NCBI GenBank assembly: GCA_038321545.1
Contig: JBBQFB010000041.1
Location: 1-22,339 of the forward strand
DNA: 22,339 nt
Reading direction: 5' to 3'
From: VFJZ01 sp038321545
Lineage (GTDB): Bacteria; Actinomycetota; Thermoleophilia; Gaiellales; F1-60-MAGs149
Position numbers and translations under genes: made by a program. Shown one piece after another: positions 1 through 6,570 of this stretch. Below the pieces are notes generated by a model. The model was not told the origin of the DNA, did no database searches, and was given only the letters and a program-made list of their open reading frames with translations. How positions within the stretch are numbered: the first letter of the stretch is position 1; every line of letters begins with the position of its first letter.

Positions 1-94
1 CGGCCCGGGCTCGTACGCGGTCGGCATGCACCGGCTGGCCCGTCCCAGCGAGACGCTGGAAGCGGGCGTCCGGCTGTTCACGTTCTTCCGCTAG
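1..94 (+). CDS. C-terminal fragment of an unidentified protein
   Basis: The first bases carry an open frame that ends at a TAG (92-94) and encodes the last 30 residues of a protein whose start lies outside the window. The tail contains HRLARPSETLEAGVRLF, ending FFR. The pattern of a basic-hydrophobic strand followed by an amphipathic helix resembles the end of fold-type I PLP enzymes (class I/II aminotransferases), but 30 residues are too few to assign a family. A 7-bp hairpin begins at the stop codon, consistent with a real gene end. Product unknown. Confidence 0.5.
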   Translation, partial: GPGSYAVGMHRLARPSETLEAGVRLFTFFR

Positions 95-113
95 AAGGTC
101 TAGCGCGACCTTC
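94..113 (+). terminator. Hairpin at the end of the first gene
   Basis: GAAGGTC (94-100) and GACCTTC (107-113) form a perfect 7-bp stem with a 6-nt loop, starting at the last base of the TAG stop. There is no T-tract, which is common for terminators in high-GC actinobacteria. Function is inferred from position and shape. Confidence 0.45.
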
Positions 114-200
114 GTGCCGAGCCGCGGGCGTACCCGCGCGATCCGGCGACCAACGGTGTCGGAAGGGCTCTTTCCTGCGTGTTCCGGCACATTGCGTTCT

Positions 201-242
201 GGGGTCTGACCCCCGTGGCCGGGCGTTTCGGGGTCAGACCCC
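201..242. repeat. REP-like pair of 13-bp palindromes
   Basis: GGGGTCTGACCCC (201-213) and GGGGTCAGACCCC (230-242) are reverse complements of each other, separated by 16 bp. Each copy is also a perfect odd palindrome, GGGGTC-N-GACCCC. The pair can therefore form one long hairpin or two small ones. It lies in the 201-bp gap before the hydrolase gene and occurs nowhere else in this window. Short paired palindromes of this sort are typical of REP-type extragenic elements; this assignment is by form only. Confidence 0.6.
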
Positions 243-253
243 GCGCGCTGGAC

Positions 254-287
254 CGTCACGCTTCGTCACGCGATTTGCCTCTAGGCT
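254..287 (+). promoter_or_regulatory. Candidate promoter of the hydrolase gene with tandem CGTCACG
   Basis: A -10-like TAGGCT (282-287) lies 8 nt before the ATG at 296, so the transcript would be leaderless or nearly so. No good -35 is visible. In the -35 area there is a direct repeat CGTCACG at 254-260 and 264-270, 10 bp start to start, which puts both copies on the same face of the helix and could be a regulator site. Confidence 0.35.
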
Positions 288-295
288 TTGCGGCC

Positions 296-1087
296 ATGCC
301 GACGATCCGCGTGTCCGACCTCGAGATCGACTACCGCATCGACGGCGACGGCGACGAGACGCTGGTGGTCGTCAACGGCCTCGCGGACACCAAGGAGAGC
401 TGGGCGGCCCAATTGCCGGCGTTCGCGGAGCGGTACCGCGTCGTGTCGTATGACAACCGCGGCGTCGGCGGCACCACCATCACCGACGGGCCGTACACGA
501 CGGCGCATATGGCCGAGGATCTGCACGGTCTCGCCGACGCGCTCGGGCTCGGCCGGTTCCACCTGCTCGGCACCTCGATGGGCGGCATGATCGCCCAGGA
601 GTACGCGATCGCCCACGCCGATCGCCTGCGCAGCGTCGCGCTGTGCAACACCTACGCGTGGCCCGGGCCGTACTGCCTGCGGATGTTCCAGCTGTGGCGC
701 GAGCTCGTGCCGCACCTCGGCGTCGGCTTCACACAGCGTGAGATCCTGCTGTGGGCGTTCACGCCGGAGTTCGTCGAGTCGCGGCCCGACGAGTGCGCCG
801 AGGTCGAGGCCGAGCTGGCCGCGAACCCGCAGGATCCGGCCGCGTACCTGGCGCAGCTGTCGTCGATCGAAACCCACGACACGCGCGGGCGGCTCGGCGC
901 CGTCACCTGCCCGGCGCTGACGCTGGTCGGCGAGCAGGACCTGATCATCTACCCGGCCCTGTCCCGACGGATGCACGACGAGCTGCCGAGCTCCACCTGG
1001 GCCGAGGTGCCGGGCGGCCACGCCTGCCTGTGGGAGCTGCCGGACGCGTTCAACGCCGCCGTGCTGCAGTTCCTCTCCGGCGTCTGA
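296..1087 (+). CDS. Alpha/beta-fold hydrolase
   Basis: This 263-residue cytosolic protein has the alpha/beta hydrolase fold. The nucleophile elbow GTSMGG puts the catalytic Ser at residue 94. The acid is probably Asp215 in VGEQD and the base His242 in GGHACLWE. The NRGVGGT segment (54-60) and the length match the 3-oxoadipate enol-lactonase/haloperoxidase-like group, but the substrate cannot be read from the sequence. I chose ATG 296 because the protein aligns with the family from PTIRV onward; an in-frame ATG at 179 would translate through the REP-like palindrome pair and is rejected. The kinase/aminotransferase fusion starts 52 bp downstream on the same strand, so the two may be co-transcribed, although a hairpin lies between them. 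Confidence 0.88.
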   Translation: MPTIRVSDLEIDYRIDGDGDETLVVVNGLADTKESWAAQLPAFAERYRVVSYDNRGVGGTTITDGPYTTAHMAEDLHGLADALGLGRFHLLGTSMGGMIAQEYAIAHADRLRSVALCNTYAWPGPYCLRMFQLWRELVPHLGVGFTQREILLWAFTPEFVESRPDECAEVEAELAANPQDPAAYLAQLSSIETHDTRGRLGAVTCPALTLVGEQDLIIYPALSRRMHDELPSSTWAEVPGGHACLWELPDAFNAAVLQFLSGV

Positions 1088-1112
1088 CGGCGAGCCTTCG
1101 CTCGAATCGCCG
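1088..1112 (+). terminator. Hairpin between hydrolase and fusion gene
   Basis: Directly after the TGA, CGGCGA (1088-1093) pairs with TCGCCG (1107-1112), and CGAG (1091-1094) can pair with CTCG (1101-1104). It may be a weak terminator or attenuator in the 52-bp gap. No T-tract is present. Confidence 0.3.
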
Positions 1113-1139
1113 GTTCGTGTCACCATCGCCGCGAGACCG

Positions 1140-4076
1140 ATGACCGACCCAAACCCCTTCGGAGACCTCGCGCTCCGCTGCCCGCCGATCGACGTCGACG
1201 AGGCGGCCGCCATCGCGCGCGACCTGTTCGGCCGCGACGGCGCGGTGCGCGAGCTCGGGTCCAACCAGGACCGCAACTACCGCGTCGACGCGCCCGACGG
1301 CCGCTTCGTCCTCAAGATCGCGAACTCCGGCTGGGAGCGCGTGGCGCTCGAGGCGCAGAACGCCGCCATGTCCCACCTGGCCGCGCGCGACCTGCCGTTC
1401 GCGGTCCCGGTACCGGCCACGTCCGCCGCGGGCAACCTGATCGAGCCGCTGAAACGCGACAGCGCGACCTTCGACGTCCGGCTCGTCACCTACGTCGAGG
1501 GCGAGCCGCTCGACGCCACCTCGTACCGCTCCGCCCGGGCCCTGCGCGCCGTCGGCCGGATCGCCGCCGAGACCACCCGCGCATTGACCGACTTCTCGCA
1601 CGCAGGCACCGACCGGACGATCCAGTGGGATCTCCAGCTGGCCCGGCCCGTCGTCGAGGCGCTCGACCACTGGGTGCAGGACGACGCTCGCCGCACACAG
1701 GCTCGACGCCTGCTGGAGGCATCCGAGGTCACGCTCGACGCGCTGCGCGACACCCTGCCGCGCCAGGTCGTGCACGCCGACATCACCGACTACAACGTGA
1801 TGGCGACGCGCGACCGCGCGGGCCGGATGATTCCGACCGGCCTGATCGACTTCGGCGACCTGATGCACACGTGGCGCATCTCGGACATCGCGACCGCGGT
1901 GCAGTCGCTCGTGCTGGGCGATCCCACGCGGCCGCTCGAGATCGCGATCGAGGTGGCGCGCGGCTACCACGAGGTGCTGCCGCTGTCCGACGACGAGATC
2001 GCCGCTGTCTGGCCGCTGGTGCTCGCGCGCGGCTCGGTGTGCGCGGTCTGCGAGGAGCAGCAGGCGATCATGGAGCCGGACAACGCGTACGCGCAGGAGT
2101 TCCTGGGCGGCGGCTGGATCGTGGCCGACGCGCTGGAGACGGTGGAGCCTGCGCTCGCGCACGAGACGCTGCGCGCGGCGCTGGGCCTGGCTCCCTCGCG
2201 CCGCGTGCACCTTGCCAGCGCGCGGCTGGCCGAGCTCGCAAAAGGTGCCCTGCCCCTGATCGCCAACCCGCCGTCCGATCCGCTCGATCTCTCCGTCACG
2301 ACCGATCTGCTCCTGGCCGGCGCATGGACGGATCCGGCCGCCGGCCAGAGCCTCTCCGGCATCGGCCGCTGGGGTGAGGGCCGGCTGATCCACGCCCGGG
2401 CGGAGCAGCGCGATCCGCCGCCCTCGGTGCACCTCGGCACCGATCTGATCGCACCCGCCGGTACGACGGTGTCGGCGCCGGCAACGGGCACCGTCGTCCG
2501 CACGGGCGCCCGTGACCTCGTGCTGGACTGCGATGGCGTGGGCATCCGCCTGGCCGGCGTGGCTCCCTCCGTCGCCGCCGGCGCCACTGTCGCGCCGGGC
2601 GACACGCTCGGCGAGATCGCCGCGATCGAGCAGGACGCGCCGCTCCCTCCCCACCTCCACGTGCAGGTGCTCGCGGCCCCCGAGATCGACGCGCCCGGGC
2701 TGGCGACGCCATCGCACGCGGCCGGGTGGCTCGCCCTCTGCCCCGACCCGTCGCAGCTGATCGGCCGCGACTGCGCAGCGCCGCGCAACGACCCCTCCGC
2801 GCTGGTGGAGCGCCGCGACGCCGCCGTCGCACGCGTGCAGGAGCACTACTTCGAGCAGCCGCCCGAGATCGAGCGCGGCTGGCGCCACCACCTCTACGAC
2901 ACCGATGCGCGCGCGTACGTCGACATGGTCAACAACGTCGCCGTGCTCGGCCACTCGCACCCGCACGTCGAGGCCTCCGTCGCGCGCCAGCTACGGCTGC
3001 TGAACACGAACTCGCGCTTCAACTACGAGCTGATCGTCGCGGCCTCGGAGCGCATCGCGGCGCTCGCGCCGGACGGGCTCGACGTCGTCTTCTGGGTCGC
3101 GTCGGGCTCCGAGGCGAACGACCTGGCGCTGCGCATCGTCCGCTGCGCCACCGGCCGGCAGGACATGATCGCGATCCAGAGCGCCTACCACGGCTGGACG
3201 GCCGCGACCGACGAGATCTCGACCGCGCTGTACGACAACCCGCTGTCGCACGAGCGCCGGCCGGCCTGGATCCATCCGGTCGAGAGCCCGAACGTGTACC
3301 GCGGCCAGCACCGCGGCGGCGACGCCAACGAGCGCTACGTCGCCGACGTGACGCGGGTGCTGGCAGAGCTCGAGGCCGCCGGCACCGGCGTCGCCGGGTT
3401 CATCGCCGAACCGGTCTACGGCAACGCGGGCGGCGTCTCGCTGCCCGCTGGCTACCTCGATCGGGTGTACGCCGCCGTGCGCGCCGCGGGCGGTCTGTGC
3501 ATCGCCGACGAGGTGCAGGTCGGCTATGGACGGCTGGGCGAGTTCTTCTGGGGATTCCAGCAGCAGGGCGTGATCCCCGACGTGATCACGATCGCGAAGG
3601 CGACCGGCAACGGCTTCCCGGTCGGGGCCGTGATCACGACGCGCGCGATCGCCGAGGCGTTCGCCCGGGAGGGCGCGTTCTTCGCATCGACCGGCGGCAG
3701 CCCGGCCAGCTGCGCGTCGGCGATGGCGGTGCTCGACGTGCTCGAGAACGAGGGCCTGCAGGAGAGCGCCCGCGTCGTCGGCGCCCACCTGAAGGCGCGC
3801 CTCACCGAGCTGATCGAGCGCCATCCGATGTGTGGCGCCGTGCACGGCATGGGGCTCTACCTCGGGCTCGAGCTGGTGCGCGACCGCGAGACGCTGGAGC
3901 CGGCCGCCGAGGAGGCCTACGCGATCTGCGAGCGCATGCGCGAGCTCGGCGTGATCGTTCAGCCGACGTCCGACGGCATGAACGTGCTCAAGATCAAGCC
4001 CCCGCTGTGCCTGACCGAGACGTCAGCCGACTACTTCGTCGACACGCTCGATCACGTCCTCCAGACCGGCTGGTAG
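1140..4076 (+). CDS. Kinase / M23-like / class III aminotransferase fusion
   Basis: This 978-residue protein has three domains and no signal peptide. Residues 20-345 are an aminoglycoside-phosphotransferase/choline-kinase-like domain: Lys59 for ATP, the HADITDYN catalytic loop (Asp214, Asn219) and IDFGD (Asp237) for metal. Residues 425-525 resemble LytM/M23 and keep the HxxxD (His431, Asp435) and HxH (His505, His507) zinc pattern. Residues 560-978 are a class III PLP enzyme: GSEAN (656-660), the PLP Asp in ADEVQ (Asp790) and the Schiff-base lysine in TIAKATGNG (Lys820). In vertebrates the separate homologues are hydroxylysine kinase and the phospho-lyases for phosphohydroxylysine and phosphoethanolamine. 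By analogy the fusion would phosphorylate an amino alcohol or hydroxy-amino acid and then eliminate phosphate and ammonia. That reaction is inferred; plain transamination remains possible. Confidence 0.9.
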   Translation: MTDPNPFGDLALRCPPIDVDEAAAIARDLFGRDGAVRELGSNQDRNYRVDAPDGRFVLKIANSGWERVALEAQNAAMSHLAARDLPFAVPVPATSAAGNLIEPLKRDSATFDVRLVTYVEGEPLDATSYRSARALRAVGRIAAETTRALTDFSHAGTDRTIQWDLQLARPVVEALDHWVQDDARRTQARRLLEASEVTLDALRDTLPRQVVHADITDYNVMATRDRAGRMIPTGLIDFGDLMHTWRISDIATAVQSLVLGDPTRPLEIAIEVARGYHEVLPLSDDEIAAVWPLVLARGSVCAVCEEQQAIMEPDNAYAQEFLGGGWIVADALETVEPALAHETLRAALGLAPSRRVHLASARLAELAKGALPLIANPPSDPLDLSVTTDLLLAGAWTDPAAGQSLSGIGRWGEGRLIHARAEQRDPPPSVHLGTDLIAPAGTTVSAPATGTVVRTGARDLVLDCDGVGIRLAGVAPSVAAGATVAPGDTLGEIAAIEQDAPLPPHLHVQVLAAPEIDAPGLATPSHAAGWLALCPDPSQLIGRDCAAPRNDPSALVERRDAAVARVQEHYFEQPPEIERGWRHHLYDTDARAYVDMVNNVAVLGHSHPHVEASVARQLRLLNTNSRFNYELIVAASERIAALAPDGLDVVFWVASGSEANDLALRIVRCATGRQDMIAIQSAYHGWTAATDEISTALYDNPLSHERRPAWIHPVESPNVYRGQHRGGDANERYVADVTRVLAELEAAGTGVAGFIAEPVYGNAGGVSLPAGYLDRVYAAVRAAGGLCIADEVQVGYGRLGEFFWGFQQQGVIPDVITIAKATGNGFPVGAVITTRAIAEAFAREGAFFASTGGSPASCASAMAVLDVLENEGLQESARVVGAHLKARLTELIERHPMCGAVHGMGLYLGLELVRDRETLEPAAEEAYAICERMRELGVIVQPTSDGMNVLKIKPPLCLTETSADYFVDTLDHVLQTGW

Positions 4077-4079
4077 AGG

Positions 4080-4712
4080 CTAGTACAAGCCCTCGCGCCG
4101 GCGGTACCGCTCGGCCCGGGCGTCGTTGTAGGCGTCGGCGTCGAACTCGTCGTCGCGGAGCGACCTCAGGATGGCGCCGGCGCTGGGCAGCTCGCTGCGG
4201 TCGATGTGGTGCCCGGGGTTCCACAGGTCGGAGCGGATGAGCGCCTTCGAGCACTGCGTGTACGCCTCGTGGATCTCCACGACGATCCCGAGCTTCGGCA
4301 CCTTGCCGTCCATCTCCGACGGTGCGAGCAGCTCCGCGTCGTCGGTCAGCACTGCGCGGCCGTTGACGCGGAACGAGTCGCCGATGCCGGGGATCACGAA
4401 CAGCAGCCCGACGTGCGGGTTCACGAGGATGTTGCGCAGCGAGTCGGCGATCCGGTTGCCGGGCCGGTCGGGAACCAGCAGCGTGCGCTCGTCGAGGATG
4501 CGCACGAAGCCGGGCGGGTCGCCGCGCGGACTCACGTCGCAGCTGCCGTCGGGCGCCGAGGTGGCGAGGCAGACGAACGGCGATCGCTCCACGAACTGCC
4601 GCGTCAGGTCGTTCAGCCGGTCGCTGATCTTGGAGACCACGACGGCCTGTGGCTCGCCACCGATCGCGGCCCGCAGCGCCGCCTCGTCGGTGATCGTGCC
4701 GCGGACCTCCAC
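4080..4712 (-). CDS. PPOX-class FMN-dependent flavoprotein (MSMEG_1061-like)
   Basis: This 210-residue protein has the split-barrel fold of pyridoxamine 5'-phosphate oxidase relatives. The core runs from RSPFVCLATSAPDG (43-56) through SPRGDPPGFV (61-70) and PDRPGNRIADSLRNIL (81-96) to the IPG and RVNGRA segments. This pattern is characteristic of the mycobacterial MSMEG_1061-like subfamily, whose members are thought to bind FMN or F420. The reaction is unknown. The frame stays open for about 840 bases upstream, but homology begins near VEVRGTITDEAAL, so I start at GTG 4712, 7 nt after a TATCAT -10-like box. Its stop is 3 bp from that of the convergent fusion gene. The 277 bp upstream, up to the DGPF gene, contain no further gene that I can see. 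Confidence 0.85.
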   Translation of the reverse strand: MEVRGTITDEAALRAAIGGEPQAVVVSKISDRLNDLTRQFVERSPFVCLATSAPDGSCDVSPRGDPPGFVRILDERTLLVPDRPGNRIADSLRNILVNPHVGLLFVIPGIGDSFRVNGRAVLTDDAELLAPSEMDGKVPKLGIVVEIHEAYTQCSKALIRSDLWNPGHHIDRSELPSAGAILRSLRDDEFDADAYNDARAERYRRREGLY

Positions 4713-4719
4713 GACGCCG

Positions 4720-4725
4720 ATGATA
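4720..4725 (-). promoter_or_regulatory. Candidate leaderless -10 box of the PPOX gene
   Basis: TATCAT on the minus strand ends 7 nt before the GTG at 4712, so transcription would start at or next to the start codon. No clear -35 is seen and no Shine-Dalgarno is present. Confidence 0.4.
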
Positions 4726-4908
4726 CCGTCGCGGCGCGGTTCGCCCTGGCCGGGCGCCGGCTGGTCGTGCAGCACTGGGGCGAGGCGGAGCGGATGGGTG
4801 AGATCGCAGGACGCACCGCCGGAGGCGAGGCCGACGCGTGGGCGCAGACGTCCGGAATCCGTCGGTCTGCACCACATTCCCCGACCGTCGAAAATTCTTT
4901 CAGCGCGT

Positions 4909-4936
4909 TGTCGATTTGGCGGAGCCGTCGTTCGTA
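4909..4936 (+). promoter_or_regulatory. Candidate ECF42-type promoter upstream of the DGPF gene
   Basis: TGTCGA (4909-4914) is followed after 18 bp by CGTA (4933-4936), 53 bp before the DGPF start. ECF42 sigma factors have been reported to recognise TGTCGA at -35 and a CGA/TC-type -10, so this may be an autoregulatory promoter for the DGPF-sigma pair. The -35 match is exact; the -10 has one mismatch and the spacer is slightly long. Confidence 0.4.
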
Positions 4937-4976
4937 GACGGGTTGCAGGAGCGGTACCGTGCCGCACCTCAGATCC

Positions 4977-4982
4977 AAGGAG
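4977..4982 (+). promoter_or_regulatory. Ribosome binding site fixing the DGPF gene start
   Basis: AAGGAG lies 7 nt before ATG 4990. It decides the start: the same frame is open for several hundred bases upstream, where it only shadows the PPOX gene. This is one of the few clear Shine-Dalgarno sites in the window. Confidence 0.75.
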
Positions 4983-4989
4983 CAGTCCG

Positions 4990-5346
4990 ATGACGCAGTA
5001 CCTGCTGGCCGTCCACATGGTGGAAGGCGCCGAGATGCCCTCCGACGAGGTCATGCACCAGATGTACGCCGACGTCGAGGCCGTCAACCAGCAGATGCGC
5101 GCCGCCGGCGCGTGGGTGTTCGGTGGCGGCCTCCACCCCGCGGACGTCGCCACCGTCGTGAAGGTCGAGAACGGCGACGTCCTGACCACCGACGGCCCGT
5201 TCTCCGAGTCGAAGGAGCAGATCGGCGGCTTCTGGGTCATCAAGGCCGACAACCTCGACGCCGCGCTGGCGTGGGCCGCCAAGGCGACCGTCGCGTGCCA
5301 GACCCCGGTCGAGGTGCGGCCGTTCCAGAACGAGCCCGAGGCCTGA
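4990..5346 (+). CDS. DGPF (YCII-related) domain protein
   Basis: This 118-residue protein of the YCII/DGPF family starts MTQYLLAVHM and carries the family-naming motif TDGPFSESKEQIGGFW (DGPF at 68-71). The family has a dimeric ferredoxin-like fold; biochemical function is not established. The gene sits immediately before an ECF42 sigma factor gene, with only 4 nt between the TGA and the GTG. That is the standard genomic arrangement of this sigma group, so the protein probably acts in, or is the main target of, the sigma factor's response. A TGTCGA-type promoter candidate lies upstream. Confidence 0.92.
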   Translation: MTQYLLAVHMVEGAEMPSDEVMHQMYADVEAVNQQMRAAGAWVFGGGLHPADVATVVKVENGDVLTTDGPFSESKEQIGGFWVIKADNLDAALAWAAKATVACQTPVEVRPFQNEPEA

Positions 5347-5350
5347 CCCT

Positions 5351-6568
5351 GTGACCGACGCGGCTGCGACCACGGTCGAGCAGGTCTTCCGCCAGGAGTC
5401 CGGCCGGGCCGTAGCGACCCTGATCCGCCTCTTCGGCGACATCGATGTCGCCGAAGAGGCGGTGCAGGACGCGTTCCTGGTGGCCGCCGAGAGCTGGCCG
5501 GCGACCGGCGCGCCGCCCAACCCGGGCGGCTGGATCGTGACGACGGCACGGAACCGCGCCATCGACCGGTTCCGGCGCGAGTCGTCCCGCTACGACCGCT
5601 ACGTCAAGGCCGCCACCCTCGAGCCGGCAGACGAGGAAATCGAGGTCGACCCCTTGAGCGATGACCGACTGCGACTGATCTTCACGTGCTGCCACCCGTC
5701 GCTCGCGCCGAGCGCGCAGGTGGCGCTCACGCTGCGGCTGCTGGGCGGCCTGCAGACCCCGGAGATCGCCCGCGCCTTCCTCGTTGAAGAGGCCACCATG
5801 GCGCAGCGCATCGTCCGCGCCAAGAACAAGATCCGCGCCGCGAACATCCCGTACCGGATTCCCGACGACGCCGAGCTGACCGACCGGCTGCGGCCCGTGC
5901 TGTCGGTCGTCTACCTGATATTCAACGAGGGGTACACGGCCAGCAGCGGCGCGTCGCTCACCCGCGACGACCTCAGCAGCGAGGCGATCCGCCTCGCCCG
6001 CCTGCTCGTCGAGTTGATGCCGGACGAGGCGGAGGTGCGCGGCCTGCTCGCTCTGCTGCTGCTGACCGCGTCACGCCGGCCGGCGCGGGCGGCAGCCGAC
6101 GGGTCGCTCGTGCTGCTGCCCGACCAGGATCGGACGCTGTGGGATCACGAGCTGATCGAGGAGGGACACGCGCTCGTCCGCGCGTGCCTACGCCGCAACC
6201 AGCCCGGCGCGTACCAGGTCCAGGCCGCCATCAATGCCGTGCACGCCGACGCGCGTGACGCCGCCGACACCGACTGGCACCAGATCGTCGCGCTCTACGA
6301 CCAGCTGCGGCGGTTCGCGCCGACGCCGGTCGTCGAGCTCAACCGGGCGGTGGCGGTTGCCGAGGTGCACGGGCCGGCCGCGGGCCTCGCGGCGATCGAG
6401 CACCTCGACCTCGACGCGTACCACCTGTACCACGCCGTCCGGGCCGATTTCCTCGTCCGGCTGGGACGCGTCGACGAGGCTGCGACAGCCTACGACGCGG
6501 CGCTCGACCTCGTCACGAACGCCGCCGAACGCGAGCATCTCGAGCGGCGCCGGCGGGCGCTGTACTGA
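5351..6568 (+). CDS. ECF42-type sigma factor with C-terminal extension
   Basis: This is a 405-residue RNA polymerase sigma factor. Region 2 spans about 10-77 (LIRLFGDIDVAEEAVQDAF, then WIVTTARNRAIDRFRR) and region 4 about 110-165 (FTCCHPSLAP, LGGLQTPEIARAF, VRAKNKIR). The roughly 240-residue C-terminal extension begins with VYLIFNEGYTASSG (NEGY 192-195), continues through LTASRRPAR and DQDRTLWD, and ends in a TPR-like helical region. This is the ECF42 (SigI/YlaC-like) architecture, in which the extension rather than an anti-sigma factor is believed to modulate activity. No anti-sigma gene is adjacent, which fits. The GTG start at 5351 lies 4 nt after the DGPF stop, so the two are translationally coupled. 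A 38-bp perfect palindrome lies within the region-2 codons. Confidence 0.93.
   Translation: MTDAAATTVEQVFRQESGRAVATLIRLFGDIDVAEEAVQDAFLVAAESWPATGAPPNPGGWIVTTARNRAIDRFRRESSRYDRYVKAATLEPADEEIEVDPLSDDRLRLIFTCCHPSLAPSAQVALTLRLLGGLQTPEIARAFLVEEATMAQRIVRAKNKIRAANIPYRIPDDAELTDRLRPVLSVVYLIFNEGYTASSGASLTRDDLSSEAIRLARLLVELMPDEAEVRGLLALLLLTASRRPARAAADGSLVLLPDQDRTLWDHELIEEGHALVRACLRRNQPGAYQVQAAINAVHADARDAADTDWHQIVALYDQLRRFAPTPVVELNRAVAVAEVHGPAAGLAAIEHLDLDAYHLYHAVRADFLVRLGRVDEAATAYDAALDLVTNAAEREHLERRRRALY
5425..5462. repeat. 38-bp perfect palindrome inside the sigma factor gene
   Basis: The 38 bases from CCGCCTCTTC to GAAGAGGCGG, centred on ATCGAT, equal their own reverse complement with no mismatch and no spacer. 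They encode sigma residues 25-38. Because of the symmetry, the opposite strand also encodes RLFGDIDVAEEA in one frame. RNA from either strand could form a long hairpin near the start of the message. Confidence 0.9.
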
Positions 6569-6570
6569 AC

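Noticed and set aside
201..242. Palindromes as an insertion sequence end or attachment site
   Set aside because: No transposase, integrase or target duplication is present nearby.
179..295. Upstream ATG extension of the hydrolase
   Set aside because: It would translate the REP-like palindromes and adds 39 residues outside the fold; ATG 296 fits family length.
1050..2966. Long open frame (about 640 codons) on the minus strand opposite the fusion gene
   Set aside because: Its Arg/Val/Gly/His-rich product has no recognisable motif, while the plus strand encodes three well-marked domains. It is an antisense shadow caused by high GC.
4713..5549. N-terminal extension of the PPOX gene through the DGPF gene
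   Set aside because: The frame is open only because of composition; homology starts at GTG 4712 and the extension covers a real gene on the other strand.
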